Origin: Priestia endophytica DSM 13796 | GTDB lineage: Bacteria > Bacillota > Bacilli > Bacillales > Bacillaceae_H | Direction: 5' to 3' | Assembly (NCBI RefSeq): GCF_900115845.1 | Contig: NZ_FOXX01000002.1 | Coordinates: 124,001 to 188,000 of the forward strand | Length of the DNA stretch: 64,000 bases | In this document: positions 27,592-36,545 of the stretch, piece after piece | Layout: each line of letters begins with the position of its first letter | How positions within the stretch are numbered: the stretch's first letter is position 1 | The notes under the pieces: generated by a model | What the model saw: only the letters and a program-made list of their open reading frames with translations | Databases searched by the model: none | Told to the model about the DNA's origin: nothing | Program-made: the position numbers and the translations under genes

Positions 27592-28283
27592 GATGACGCT
27601 TCAGATGGAGCGTCTTTTTTGTATAGTGGGTTTTTCCATTCCATTAAAAGAGCGTAATGACAAGACTGTTCGTCTTCTAAGTAGTTGGGAACAACGGTGA
27701 GGGGAGTACGTCCACTTTTTAATAAAAAGGTTACAACAGGATCGATTATTTCTCCTTTCATGATTTTCTCAATGTATATTTCAGGTGAATAAAGGTGTTT
27801 ATATTTTGAATAGTGAGGCATGCGAGCTCCACCAAGCAATCTTTTTAAATTATAATGTACAGCAACTTCATAAAGTGAATGAACGAGCCATTTGCCAAGC
27901 TGTAGCTTCCTAAACGAAGGAGCAACACATATGTCTACAACATAAAGAGTATCGCCATGCTCATTGTGATTACGGATATAGCCTTGGTCAGTCACTTTGT
28001 CCCACGTGTGTTCTTTTTGATGTTCATCATATTTGATAATAAGTGACGTGATGGAGCCGACAATTTCCCCGTCAACTTCGACACATAAACATCCTGTTTT
28101 AAAATGCTTAATATGTTCTGTAAGCTGTTGTTTAGACCAAAGAAGATCAGGTGGAAAAGGTGAAGGAAAGGCACATTTTTGGACAGCTATTAACGCATTG
28201 ATATCATCTGCATTATAGCTGCGAATTTTTGCTTCTACAAACTTATTATTATGAAACATAAGCAACTGTTTTTTATATTCCAT
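27588..28283 (-). CDS. ykwB: GNAT family N-acetyltransferase, YkwB-like
   Basis: 231 aa. The acetyl-CoA fold is seen at about 15-160: IRSYNADDINALIAVQ, VEVDGEIVGSITSL, then VVDICVAPSFRKLQLGKWLVHSLY with the pyrophosphate-binding loop RKLQLGKW. The position between ptsI and a ykwC-like gene matches ykwB of B. subtilis. The substrate is unknown. Start has GGAGA; the 3' ends of this gene and the previous one overlap and share a small terminator. Confidence 0.8.
   Translation of the reverse strand: MEYKKQLLMFHNNKFVEAKIRSYNADDINALIAVQKCAFPSPFPPDLLWSKQQLTEHIKHFKTGCLCVEVDGEIVGSITSLIIKYDEHQKEHTWDKVTDQGYIRNHNEHGDTLYVVDICVAPSFRKLQLGKWLVHSLYEVAVHYNLKRLLGGARMPHYSKYKHLYSPEIYIEKIMKGEIIDPVVTFLLKSGRTPLTVVPNYLEDEQSCHYALLMEWKNPLYKKDAPSEASS
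27592..27621 (+). terminator. Terminator between convergent genes
   Basis: Stem GACGCT (27595-27600) with AGCGTC (27609-27614) then T6. It lies inside the 3' end of the GNAT gene. Confidence 0.65.
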
Positions 28284-28392
28284 TCTCTCATTCTCCTTTT
28301 AAAAAAGATTGAATAATAAAAATATTTTGCTCATTTCTTTCTTCTATGGTAATTTGAAGTAGACAATGTGTAAAGAGAAAGGAAGTTGAAAA

Positions 28393-29178
28393 GTGGATTT
28401 ACAACTTAAGGGGAAAAATGCAGTTGTTCTTGCAGGAAGCCAAGGGCTTGGAGAAGCTATTGTTGAAGGATTTGTGAAAGAGGGAACAAATGTTATTATT
28501 GCAAGTCGTTCAGAAGACAAGCTAGCGCAAATGTGTAAGGAGCTAACAAAAAAAGGGGAGTCACGTGTTTTATATCAGAAAACAGATATTACGAAACCTG
28601 AAGATATTGAAGCTCTTTTAGAACGAGTGAAAGCGGAGTTTGGTTCACTAGACATTTTAATTAATAGCAGCGGAGGACCGAAAGCTGGTACGCTTAATGA
28701 ACTAACTGATGAAGATTTTTACAATGCCTTTGAACTCAATCTTCTTAGTTATGTGAGGTCAATTAGAGCTTTCTTCCCGCTTCTAAAAGAAAATGGAGGA
28801 AAGATCATTAACATCGCTTCTTCTTCTATTAAGGAACCGATTGAGGGGCTTCTTCTATCAAACATCTTCCGCACGGGGGTTGTAGGATTAACTAAAACAA
28901 TTGCAGGAGAATTTGCTCCGTACAACATTTTAGTAAACACGGTAGCACCAGGTAGAATCGCAACAGCTCGCGTTGAGCATCTTGATGAAGTAAGAGCTGA
29001 AAAACAAGGGAAAAGTATCGAACAAGTAGCGCAGGAAGCAAAGGCTGGCATCCCGCTTGGCCGCTATGGAGAACCTAGAGAATTTGCAAATGTTGTTTTG
29101 TTTTTAAGCTCTGATGCCAATACATATATGACGGGAAGTTCATTTTTAGTCGATGGTGGGTCAGTGAAGTCCATTTAA
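28393..29178 (+). CDS. Divergent short-chain dehydrogenase/reductase without the catalytic Tyr/Lys
   Basis: 261 aa from GTG behind AAAGGAAG. An SDR Rossmann fold: AGSQGLG (14-20), the NAG motif replaced by NSSGG (91-95), and the C-terminal PGRIATARVEHLDE and FLVDGGSVKSI. Where classical SDRs have Tyr-x-x-x-Lys, this reads SNIFR: by my alignment Ser156 replaces Tyr and Arg160 replaces Lys. I recall a subgroup of Bacillus SDRs (YkvO-like) with an SNxFR pattern. The activity is therefore unclear, despite frequent labels such as 3-oxoacyl-ACP reductase. It has its own terminator. Confidence 0.8.
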   Translation: MDLQLKGKNAVVLAGSQGLGEAIVEGFVKEGTNVIIASRSEDKLAQMCKELTKKGESRVLYQKTDITKPEDIEALLERVKAEFGSLDILINSSGGPKAGTLNELTDEDFYNAFELNLLSYVRSIRAFFPLLKENGGKIINIASSSIKEPIEGLLLSNIFRTGVVGLTKTIAGEFAPYNILVNTVAPGRIATARVEHLDEVRAEKQGKSIEQVAQEAKAGIPLGRYGEPREFANVVLFLSSDANTYMTGSSFLVDGGSVKSI

Positions 29179-29210
29179 AAACAGTTGGACTAATGTCCAA
29201 CTGTTTTTCA
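29177..29210. terminator. Bidirectional terminator
   Basis: Stem AAACAGTTGGAC with GTCCAACTGTTT around TAAT; U/A runs both ways. Confidence 0.88.
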
Positions 29211-29822
29211 TTATAACCACGTTGTTAAACGGTCAAGGTCAAAGCGTTCGCTTTGATGAGCTTCTTTTGCTGCTTTTCCGATTGAAATGAGCATAACAGG
29301 TAGGTATCTATCGCTCACTTTAAATTCTTCCACGAAGTTTTTTGCATTGAAGCCGCCCATTGCACATGTATCATATCCTTTTGCTTTTGAGGCATGCATA
29401 AGAGTCATAGCGGCTAAAGAAGCATTTGTAAATGCTGCATCGCGAGCGAAAACATCGTTTTCATAAGCACGGTTAATTTGACCTGCTAAAATGTCTTTTA
29501 CTTCCGCTGTCATTGCTTCTCTATTTACAAGCGGATTATATACATCATCTACATTTTTGTTTGCTTCTAAATCACCTAAAACAGCAACAACGGCTGAAGC
29601 CTCTGTTACTTGGTTCTGATTATAAGCAATTGGTAAAAGGCGCTGTTTTGCTTCATCACTTGTGAATACCATGAAATGCCAATGTTGAAGATTCCATGCA
29701 GATGGAGATTTTGCTGTTGCGGTTAAAATGTCCTTTAGTTCTTGTTCTGATATTTTATGTGAAGCATCGTAATGTCTAATTGATGTACGAGCTTCAACAA
29801 CTTCAAAAAAGTTTTGTTCCAT
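29211..29822 (-). CDS. NAD(P)H nitroreductase family protein
   Basis: 203 aa. FMN-binding motifs: RTSIRHYD (12-19), SPSAWNLQHWHF (39-50) and CAMGGFNAKNF near 154. The family reduces nitroaromatics or quinones with FMN; B. subtilis YodC and YdfN (MhqN) are alike and respond to electrophile stress. Ribosome site GGAGG. A palindrome (29846-29858) overlaps the presumed promoter, suggesting a MarR-type repressor. Confidence 0.88.
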   Translation of the reverse strand: MEQNFFEVVEARTSIRHYDASHKISEQELKDILTATAKSPSAWNLQHWHFMVFTSDEAKQRLLPIAYNQNQVTEASAVVAVLGDLEANKNVDDVYNPLVNREAMTAEVKDILAGQINRAYENDVFARDAAFTNASLAAMTLMHASKAKGYDTCAMGGFNAKNFVEEFKVSDRYLPVMLISIGKAAKEAHQSERFDLDRLTTWL

Positions 29823-29845
29823 TAAGAAACCTCCAAATTATAATG

Positions 29846-29858
29846 TTAACTAAGTTAA
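29846..29858. promoter_or_regulatory. Palindromic operator candidate upstream of the nitroreductase gene
   Basis: TTAACTAAGTTAA is a perfect dyad around one central base. A TATAAT (minus strand, about 29838-29843) sits next to it, so a repressor there would block the promoter. Known quinone-sensing MarR/DUF24 repressors control related genes; I cannot say which binds here. Confidence 0.45.
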
Positions 29859-29943
29859 AGATTGTAAAGGGGAGCAAGCAAAAAGTCAAACAGTTTGTTT
29901 TTAGTATGTGTTCGATAAAGAAAAAATACTTGAGGTGAGGAAA

Positions 29944-30810
29944 ATGAGTAAAGTATATAAGGTTGGATTTATTGGAACAGGAGTAATGGGAAAAAGCATG
30001 GCTTCCCATCTTCAACATCAAGGTCATGGACTTTTTGTGTATACAAGAACGAAGGAAAAGGCGCAGTCATTAATTGATGAAGGAGCCGTATGGTGCTCTA
30101 TAAAAGAAATAGCAGAAACGTGCGATGTTGTAATGACAATGGTTGGCTATCCAAGTGATGTAGAAGAAGTATATTTTAGTGAGCAAGGCTTATTAAACAA
30201 TGCTAAAGCTGGAACATATCTCATTGATTTTACAACTTCAACGCCTTCTTTAGCACAAAAAATTTATAGAAGTGCAAAAGAAAAAGGGCTTTATACGCTT
30301 GATGCACCTGTATCAGGAGGAGACGTCGGTGCTCGAAATGCTACATTAACAATTATGGTTGGTGGAGATGAGGATGTTTTTGACACATGTTCTCCAATGC
30401 TGAAAGCGCTAGGGGAAAATGTTCTTTTACAAGGACAAGCAGGTGCAGGACAGCATACTAAAATGTGCAATCAAATTGCTATTGCTTCTAATATGCTCGG
30501 TATCTGTGAGGCAGTTGCATACGCTAAAAAAGCAGGATTAGATCAGGAAAATGTATTAAAATCGATTTCAGCAGGAGCAGCTGGAAGCTGGTCATTAAGT
30601 AACTTAGCTCCTCGCATTATAAATGGTGACTTTGAGCCAGGTTTTTTTGTGAAACATTTTATTAAAGATCTGAAAATCGCGCTTGATGAAGCGGAAAAGA
30701 TGAATTTTAAAATGCCTGGAGTTGAGATGGCGAAAGAAATGTATGAAAAGTTAGCACAGCAAGGATTTGAAAATAAAGGTACTCAAGTCCTTTATAAATG
30801 GTATGAATAA
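29944..30810 (+). CDS. ykwC: 3-hydroxyisobutyrate dehydrogenase family protein, YkwC-like
   Basis: 288 aa. The N-terminal Rossmann motif GFIGTGVMGKSMASHL, the substrate signature DAPVSGGDVGARNATL, and the catalytic Lys region GAGQHTKMCNQIAI are all present. The family oxidises or reduces beta-hydroxy acids such as 3-hydroxyisobutyrate, glyoxylate or succinic semialdehyde. The start at 29944 follows GAGGTGAGG; the upstream in-frame ATG at 29908 has no ribosome site. Order ykwB...ykwC fits B. subtilis, with an SDR and a nitroreductase in place of mcpC. Confidence 0.85.
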   Translation: MSKVYKVGFIGTGVMGKSMASHLQHQGHGLFVYTRTKEKAQSLIDEGAVWCSIKEIAETCDVVMTMVGYPSDVEEVYFSEQGLLNNAKAGTYLIDFTTSTPSLAQKIYRSAKEKGLYTLDAPVSGGDVGARNATLTIMVGGDEDVFDTCSPMLKALGENVLLQGQAGAGQHTKMCNQIAIASNMLGICEAVAYAKKAGLDQENVLKSISAGAAGSWSLSNLAPRIINGDFEPGFFVKHFIKDLKIALDEAEKMNFKMPGVEMAKEMYEKLAQQGFENKGTQVLYKWYE

Positions 30811-30866
30811 ACAAGGATAAAGAGCTCAGCTTTCCTCCACAATAAGTGGTGAAGGAGTTGAGGACA

Positions 30867-31049
30867 ATGGCAAAACGCACAAAGAAACATGATGCAGATC
30901 AAAAAAATAAAAAAGGTTTTGACTCATCAAAAACGGATACTGAGTTTAGCCGTGAAATGGGAAGTGCCAAAGCAAATCATAAGCATAAAGAAGATATGAA
31001 AAAGCAAAATGCTTCAAAAAATGCAGGAGTATATAAAGGCGGATTATAA
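30867..31049 (+). CDS. Small hydrophilic protein resembling gamma-type SASP
   Basis: 60 aa, from ATG 30867 behind AAGGAG. It is very rich in Lys, Asn, Asp and Ser with no hydrophobic core. It contains TDTEFSREMG, which resembles the GPR protease site TEFASET of SspE-type spore proteins, and KKQNASKNAG, like their KQQNAQA repeats. This suggests a spore storage protein, but the similarity is short and it may be another small spore protein. Confidence 0.6.
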   Translation: MAKRTKKHDADQKNKKGFDSSKTDTEFSREMGSAKANHKHKEDMKKQNASKNAGVYKGGL

Positions 31050-31088
31050 AAAGAAATCCTCCCGGTTGAGGGAGGATTTCTTTTTATT
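31048..31088. terminator. Bidirectional terminator
   Basis: A 16-bp stem (31048-31063 with 31070-31085) followed by T/A runs both ways. It ends the small SASP-like gene and patA. Confidence 0.9.
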
Positions 31089-32232
31089 TTAAGTAACGTT
31101 CCATCCTATCTAGTCCTTCTTTTAACTGTTCCATTGAACAAGCATAAGAAAGGCGTACATATCCTTGTCCATAATCTGAAAAGGCCGTACCTGGTGTGAG
31201 CGCAACACCAGCCTCTTTGACAAGATTTAAAGCGAACTCGTGTGAATCATGATGAAAAGGCTTAATAGATGGAAAAATATAAAATGCTCCGCTTGGTTTT
31301 GTAACGGTAAAGCCCATCTTAACAAGTCTTTCATAAGCGTATTCCATCCGTTTTTTGTACTCCTTCTTCATTGGCAGTGCATCATCTTTTCCCTCTGTTA
31401 AGGCAGCAAGTGCACCCTTTTGAGAAACAGAAGAAGCGCATGAAACGCTGTATTGTAGCACTTTGATCATATGTTTTGTAATCTGAGCAGGAGCAAATAA
31501 AAAGCCAATGCGCCATCCTGTCATTGAATGTGATTTAGAAACTCCATTTATAACAATCGTTTTTTCTCTCATTGAAGGAATAGAAGCGATTGAAACATGA
31601 TCGCCATAAAAAGTAAGTTCGCTGTAAATTTCATCTGAAATCACAAAGATATCGTGCTTTTCTAAAAGAGTTGCAATGTCTTGTAATTCTTCAAGCGAAA
31701 GAGTCACACCTGTAGGATTTGATGGATAAGGTAAAATAATAGCTTTTGTGTTTGGTGTAATATGCTTTTTAAGTAGCTCTGCAGTGAGCTTAAAGTCTGT
31801 TTCTGTTGTATTAACATGAACAGGATGAGCACCACAAAGGGAGATAACAGGTTCATATCCTGGATAAACAGGAGCAGGCAAAATGACTTCATCTCCAGCA
31901 CTTAAAATGGTACGGAAAGCAATGTCAATAGCTTGACTTGCTCCAACTGTTACAAGCACTTCATCTTCTGCTCTGTACTGTAGATTGTAGCGTGAACGAA
32001 CAAAGCTCGAAGCCGCTTCTCGAAGTTCTATAAACCCTGCATTATGTGTATAGGATGTTACATTGTCATCAATGGCTTTTTTAGCTGCTTCTTTAACATG
32101 TAACGGTGTTGGGAAATCAGGTTGCCCAATTGTAAATGAGATAACGTCCTCATAGTGAGCAACCATGTTGAAAAACTGGCGAATGCCTGAAATTTTTATA
32201 TTTTGTACACTAGTATTGATAAGATGCTCCAC
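31084..32232 (-). CDS. patA: PLP-dependent aminotransferase A
   Basis: 382 aa, class I fold. The PLP lysine is Lys233 in NGVSKSHSMTGWRIGF; SNPTG and YPGYEP motifs are present. It closely follows B. subtilis PatA as I remember it; PatA transaminates N-acetyl-L,L-diaminopimelate in lysine synthesis, matching the acetylase-route genes dapH and dapL at 46.8-48.8 kb. Start: GTG 32232 with GGAGG 8 bases upstream, which gives the PatA N-terminus MEHL; an upstream ATG at 32271 lies before that site. Confidence 0.93.
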   Translation of the reverse strand: MEHLINTSVQNIKISGIRQFFNMVAHYEDVISFTIGQPDFPTPLHVKEAAKKAIDDNVTSYTHNAGFIELREAASSFVRSRYNLQYRAEDEVLVTVGASQAIDIAFRTILSAGDEVILPAPVYPGYEPVISLCGAHPVHVNTTETDFKLTAELLKKHITPNTKAIILPYPSNPTGVTLSLEELQDIATLLEKHDIFVISDEIYSELTFYGDHVSIASIPSMREKTIVINGVSKSHSMTGWRIGFLFAPAQITKHMIKVLQYSVSCASSVSQKGALAALTEGKDDALPMKKEYKKRMEYAYERLVKMGFTVTKPSGAFYIFPSIKPFHHDSHEFALNLVKEAGVALTPGTAFSDYGQGYVRLSYACSMEQLKEGLDRMERYLK

Positions 32233-32371
32233 TTCGATGTCCTCCATTTTTATAGAAATAATATTATACATAGAGTACCATATAAAAACGATAGAAAGAG
32301 AAAAGAGTTTTAAAAAAGTCCTAACTGGGTATGTAAACTAGAATACATAAAAAAGAAAGACGTGACATTTT

Positions 32372-33319
32372 ATGATAAGAGTATATGGAATAACGAAAGA
32401 AGGGGAGCTTAAAGAAAATCTCCCACTTCGCGATACAGGAAGAGCGAGTATCTCATGGTACTGGGTTGACTTTGATCAACCATCAGATGAGGAAATTAAG
32501 CTTCTTTCCAAAAAGTTTCGGTTCCATCCTTTATCAATTGAGGACTGCGTAGAGCATGTACAGCGCCCAAAAATGGACTCCTATGACAATTACACGTTCC
32601 TCACAGTTCATTATCTTCAGCAAAAAAGTTTACAGGCAGAGGAAATTAACTTTTTTCTTGGCAAAAATTATGTTGTTACATTCCATAAGAAAAGCGTGCG
32701 AGCTATAAATAATACGTGGGCAAAATTAAGAAAAAATGAAAGGCTGCAAAGAGGAGCAACAGAAATTGTACATGATATTATTGACCAAATTGTAGATGAT
32801 TACTTCCCGCCTCTTTATCGTATTGAAGACCGTCTCAATGAAATTGAGGGAAGTGATGATGAAGAGAGCCGCAGCTCTATCCTTGATGAAGTATTTGAAC
32901 TAAGAAGACAGCTAACGAAAATTCGTCGAACTATTTTTCCTATGCGTGAGTTAATATATAAGATTGTTAGCACTCAGCATATAAAGGATGTAGAAGAACA
33001 ACATCTTTATTTCCAAGATATTGCAGATCACCTTCTCAAATTAACGGAGCTTGTTGAAGTGAACCGAGATTTCACCTCCGATATACGAGATAACTATATT
33101 TCTATGAATTCAGACCGAATGAACAGCATTATGATGACGTTGACCGTCATTACAACTATCTTCATGCCTCTTAGCTTTTTGGCAGGACTGTATGGAATGA
33201 ACTTTACTTTTATGCCTGAACTCAAGGGGAAATACAACTATTTCATTTTACTGGGAGTTATGGCGGTTATCGCTATTGTATTAACAACCTGGTTCCGTCG
33301 TAAAGGATGGTTTCGCTAG
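32372..33319 (+). CDS. corA: CorA-family magnesium/divalent cation transporter
   Basis: 315 aa. A large cytoplasmic N-terminal domain (1 to about 250, SIEDCVEHVQRPKMDSY and a long stalk helix with MNSDRMNSIMMTLTVITTIFMPLSF) precedes two membrane helices. The ion selectivity motif YGMNF lies between them and the C-terminus is basic (RRKGWFR). It moves Mg2+, or Co2+/Ni2+, as a pentamer. The ribosome site is weak. No Mg2+ riboswitch (M-box) is visible in the 139 bases upstream. Confidence 0.94.
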   Translation: MIRVYGITKEGELKENLPLRDTGRASISWYWVDFDQPSDEEIKLLSKKFRFHPLSIEDCVEHVQRPKMDSYDNYTFLTVHYLQQKSLQAEEINFFLGKNYVVTFHKKSVRAINNTWAKLRKNERLQRGATEIVHDIIDQIVDDYFPPLYRIEDRLNEIEGSDDEESRSSILDEVFELRRQLTKIRRTIFPMRELIYKIVSTQHIKDVEEQHLYFQDIADHLLKLTELVEVNRDFTSDIRDNYISMNSDRMNSIMMTLTVITTIFMPLSFLAGLYGMNFTFMPELKGKYNYFILLGVMAVIAIVLTTWFRRKGWFR

Positions 33320-33358
33320 AAGAAAGAGCTGTAGTCAATGGACTACAGCTCTTTTTAT
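33320..33358. terminator. Bidirectional terminator
   Basis: Stem AAAGAGCTGTAGTC with GACTACAGCTCTTT around AATG. It lies between corA and a convergent small gene. Confidence 0.9.
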
Positions 33359-33552
33359 TAATCTGTATGAATTTCTCCTTCACGGAAAAAGGCATTTGAA
33401 ATATATCCTAAATCAACTTTTCCATTAGCTAATTGAACAAGACAATGCTCTTGTTTTTTTTGACGACAAATGTCCTCCAACAAAGTTTCTTCTATATCTT
33501 CAATAACTCTCATCTCGTTCTGTTTATTAAAAACAACGATTGAGCCTTTCAT
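33358..33552 (-). CDS. Small protein of unknown function
   Basis: 64 aa from ATG 33552, with AAGGTG 9 bases upstream; a GTG at 33564 lies inside that site. It has a beta-rich look (KGSIVVFNKQNEMRVIED, QEHCLVQLANGKVDLGYIS) and an acidic end. No known domain. It ends at the corA terminator and is divergent from the CheW-like gene. Confidence 0.6.
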   Translation of the reverse strand: MKGSIVVFNKQNEMRVIEDIEETLLEDICRQKKQEHCLVQLANGKVDLGYISNAFFREGEIHTD

Positions 33553-33673
33553 TGAAATCAACACCTTACTTTCGTAATAAGCTTTAGTTAGTATAAGAAA
33601 TTTTTGCTTATTCGTCTACCGTTTGAACTATATCCAAAGTTTTCTGTGAATTAAGAGGTTTTTTCTTTTTCTA

Positions 33674-33700
33674 TTCATAAAGCTTTTAAAGCGCCGATAC
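33674..33700 (+). promoter_or_regulatory. Sigma-D (motility) promoter candidate for the CheW-like gene
   Basis: GCCGATAC (33693-33700) matches the sigma-D -10 consensus GCCGATAT at 7 of 8 positions. TTCA lies at the right 15-base distance, with an overlapping TAAA four bases further on. It is 36 bases before the start codon. The B. subtilis sigma-D regulon includes chemotaxis and flagellar genes, which fits the gene downstream. Confidence 0.6.
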
Positions 33701-33735
33701 GTGAGATAGTGAGAAGAAGGAAAAGAGGAGAATTA

Positions 33736-34140
33736 ATGACACATAACTGGTTGGAATTTAAAATAGAAAATTTTCATATGGCAGTTCCTTTGTCGTCTAT
33801 TTGTAAAATTAAAGATAAGAAAGAGCTTATAGCAGAACGAGAAAAAGAGCTAAAATTTTATAGTGGAAAAGAGTTACTTGGACTTGTTGAAAAACGAGAA
33901 GGGGCAAACCCTGTTTTATTTACTCAACAAGAGCAGCATTCTCTTATCTTTACAGTAGATGAAGTAGTTGGTTTATTGGAGATAAGACAGGAAGATATTG
34001 TGGAGATGCCGTCATTCGGAAAAAGAGAAGATACGCTAACAAAAAGCATAGGCATAGTAGAAGATAGGATTGTACAATTTCTCGATCTTCAGCGCCTCAC
34101 CAATCTTTCAGCAAATTTAACAATAGATAAAAACAAATGA
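33736..34140 (+). CDS. Stand-alone CheW-like coupling protein at the cheV locus
   Basis: 134 aa from ATG 33736 behind AAAGAGGAG. It is a divergent CheW domain: NWLEFKIENFHMAVPLSSICKI at the start, LLGLVEKREGANPVLF, a DEVVGLLEIRQEDIVEMP segment and VQFLDLQRLTNL at the end. CheW domains couple chemoreceptors to CheA. The locus between patA and ykyB is where B. subtilis keeps cheV (about 303 aa, CheW plus receiver). Here no receiver domain follows: the gene ends at a strong terminator. Either CheV lost its receiver or another CheW replaced it. Confidence 0.75.
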   Translation: MTHNWLEFKIENFHMAVPLSSICKIKDKKELIAEREKELKFYSGKELLGLVEKREGANPVLFTQQEQHSLIFTVDEVVGLLEIRQEDIVEMPSFGKREDTLTKSIGIVEDRIVQFLDLQRLTNLSANLTIDKNK

Positions 34141-34172
34141 AAGCTTGTTTTTTGAACAAGCTTTCATTTGTT
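34135..34172. terminator. Bidirectional terminator
   Basis: A perfect 15-bp stem (34135-34149 with 34155-34169). It ends both the CheW-like gene and ykyB. Confidence 0.9.
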
Positions 34173-34625
34173 TTATTTCCCGAGCGGTTTGAATATGGGC
34201 TTTTGATATTTTTTCTTGTAAGGAGAGCGCTCGTCCTGTTTTTTTTCTTCTTCATATCCTGTATAGGCTACAAGAATTTTTTTAGCATGAGATAGCGACA
34301 TTTTAGTAGGTGGATTTCGATACTGTTGATCTAGTAAGCCTAGATGTGGCAGGGTAGCAAAGTCTTCTTTCTGAGGAGGAAGATGAAAGTAATAGTCAGC
34401 AACTGAAACAAGTAAATCTGAACGCTGTTGACTATTTTTAGGGTTGGGAGAAAAATGAAGGCCTTCTTTTTTGGCTTTCTTTTCAGAGATTAGCTTCTTC
34501 AAGCCAAGTTTTTTTAGCATGTAAAGATATTTAGGATCTGTAGCTGTTTTCGCATGGCGATTTACAGTAAAGAGAGCCTGTGCAAGCTGCAATGTTGAAA
34601 ATGTCTTTTGTTCATGAGCAGACAT
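34173..34625 (-). CDS. ykyB: YkyB family protein
   Basis: 150 aa, basic and soluble. It matches the YkyB family as I recall it: TLQLAQALFTVNRHAKTA, a YLYMLKKLGLKKLI segment, LHFSPNPKNSQQRSDLLVSVADYYFH and a Lys-rich tail. The function is unknown. It keeps the B. subtilis place after cheV. The ribosome site is AAGGAG. Confidence 0.85.
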   Translation of the reverse strand: MSAHEQKTFSTLQLAQALFTVNRHAKTATDPKYLYMLKKLGLKKLISEKKAKKEGLHFSPNPKNSQQRSDLLVSVADYYFHLPPQKEDFATLPHLGLLDQQYRNPPTKMSLSHAKKILVAYTGYEEEKKQDERSPYKKKYQKPIFKPLGK

Positions 34626-34767
34626 ATTTTCACTCCTTGTCCTTTAAACATTTTCCTCTATTATAGCCGTTCTTGTTAATTTTGCAACATTGTACATAAA
34701 AGGTTAGCACACTTCACATAATAATTTCATCTTGATTTTTAAAACCTTAAGAAAAGAAGGTGAACTT

Positions 34768-35628
34768 ATGTTGGATATTCTTGTTGCTCTTATACCTGCT
34801 ATTACGTGGGGAAGCCTTGTTTTCCTAAGTGAAAAGTTAGGAGGAGGACCTTATAGTCAGGTCCTCGGGACAACAATAGGCGCCCTTTTATTTTCTATTG
34901 TCGTTTATTTTTTCACTACTCCAGAATTTACATCGCTTATTTTTATTATTGGCTTTATTTCAGGAGTTTTTTGGTCGATTGGACAGATGAATCAGTTCCG
35001 TTCAATTGAATATCTCGGTGTATCTAAAACAGTTCCACTTTCAACAGGAATGCAGCTTGTTGGAACATCATTGTTTGGTGTACTTGTTTTTGGGGAATGG
35101 GATACAGGGAAAAAGTTAACAATAGGGATCATTGCCCTCGTTGCGATTATCATTGGAGCCATTTGTAATTCCTATGATAAATCAGAAAATGGTGGTGAAG
35201 GAAACGGGAAGTCTAATTTCACAAAAGGCCTGCTTATTCTCCTTCTTTCAACAGTGGGATATGTCGCATATGTTGTTATTATCCGGTGGTTTGAAATTGA
35301 CGGGTGGACAGCTATCCTACCTCAGTCAATAGGAATGGTTGTAGGAGCTTTCATTATGTCTCTTAAACATAAACCCTATAATAAGTACACATTGCGAAAT
35401 ATTTTCACAGGAATATGGTGGAGTACGGGAAACCTTGCATTACTATTGTCTATTCCACTTGTTGGTGTAGCAACAAGTTTCTCTTTATCGCAAACAGGAA
35501 TTATTATTTCTACCTTAGGAGGAATATTCTTCCTTGGTGAGAAAAAAACTAAAACGCAAATGGTATTTGTTATTATTGGTTCCATTTTAATTATCGTTGG
35601 CGGAGTTATGCTAGGATTTACGAAATAG
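34768..35628 (+). CDS. glcU: Glucose uptake protein GlcU
   Basis: 286 aa with ten hydrophobic helices, GRP/RhaT-type permease. Signatures: ALIPAITWGSLVFLSEKLGG, IGFISGVFWSIGQMNQFRSIEYLGVSKTVPLSTG and a C-terminal FFLGEKKTK. It carries unphosphorylated glucose, which the next gene oxidises. B. subtilis glcU-gdh is a forespore (sigma-G) operon; no such promoter was clear here. Start 34768 has AAGAAGGTG upstream; the in-frame ATG 34732 has none. Confidence 0.93.
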   Translation: MLDILVALIPAITWGSLVFLSEKLGGGPYSQVLGTTIGALLFSIVVYFFTTPEFTSLIFIIGFISGVFWSIGQMNQFRSIEYLGVSKTVPLSTGMQLVGTSLFGVLVFGEWDTGKKLTIGIIALVAIIIGAICNSYDKSENGGEGNGKSNFTKGLLILLLSTVGYVAYVVIIRWFEIDGWTAILPQSIGMVVGAFIMSLKHKPYNKYTLRNIFTGIWWSTGNLALLLSIPLVGVATSFSLSQTGIIISTLGGIFFLGEKKTKTQMVFVIIGSILIIVGGVMLGFTK

Positions 35629-36429
<801 letters not shown>

Positions 36430-36473
36430 TATAGTTGTCTCCTCTGAAAACTTCAGCTAAAATGGACATAAAT

Positions 36474-36512
36474 AAAAAAGAAACTTCCATATTTGGAAGT
36501 TTCTTTTCAATT
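36474..36512 (+). terminator. Terminator after gdh
   Basis: Stem AAAAGAAACTTCCA with TGGAAGTTTCTTTT, followed by a T-rich stretch. Confidence 0.85.
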
Positions 36513-36545
36513 GAACGATTTAGCGAGGGAAGATAAAGAAAACAA

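Noticed and set aside
32233-32371. Possible Mg2+ riboswitch (M-box) before corA
   Set aside because: The leader is too short and lacks the M-box core.
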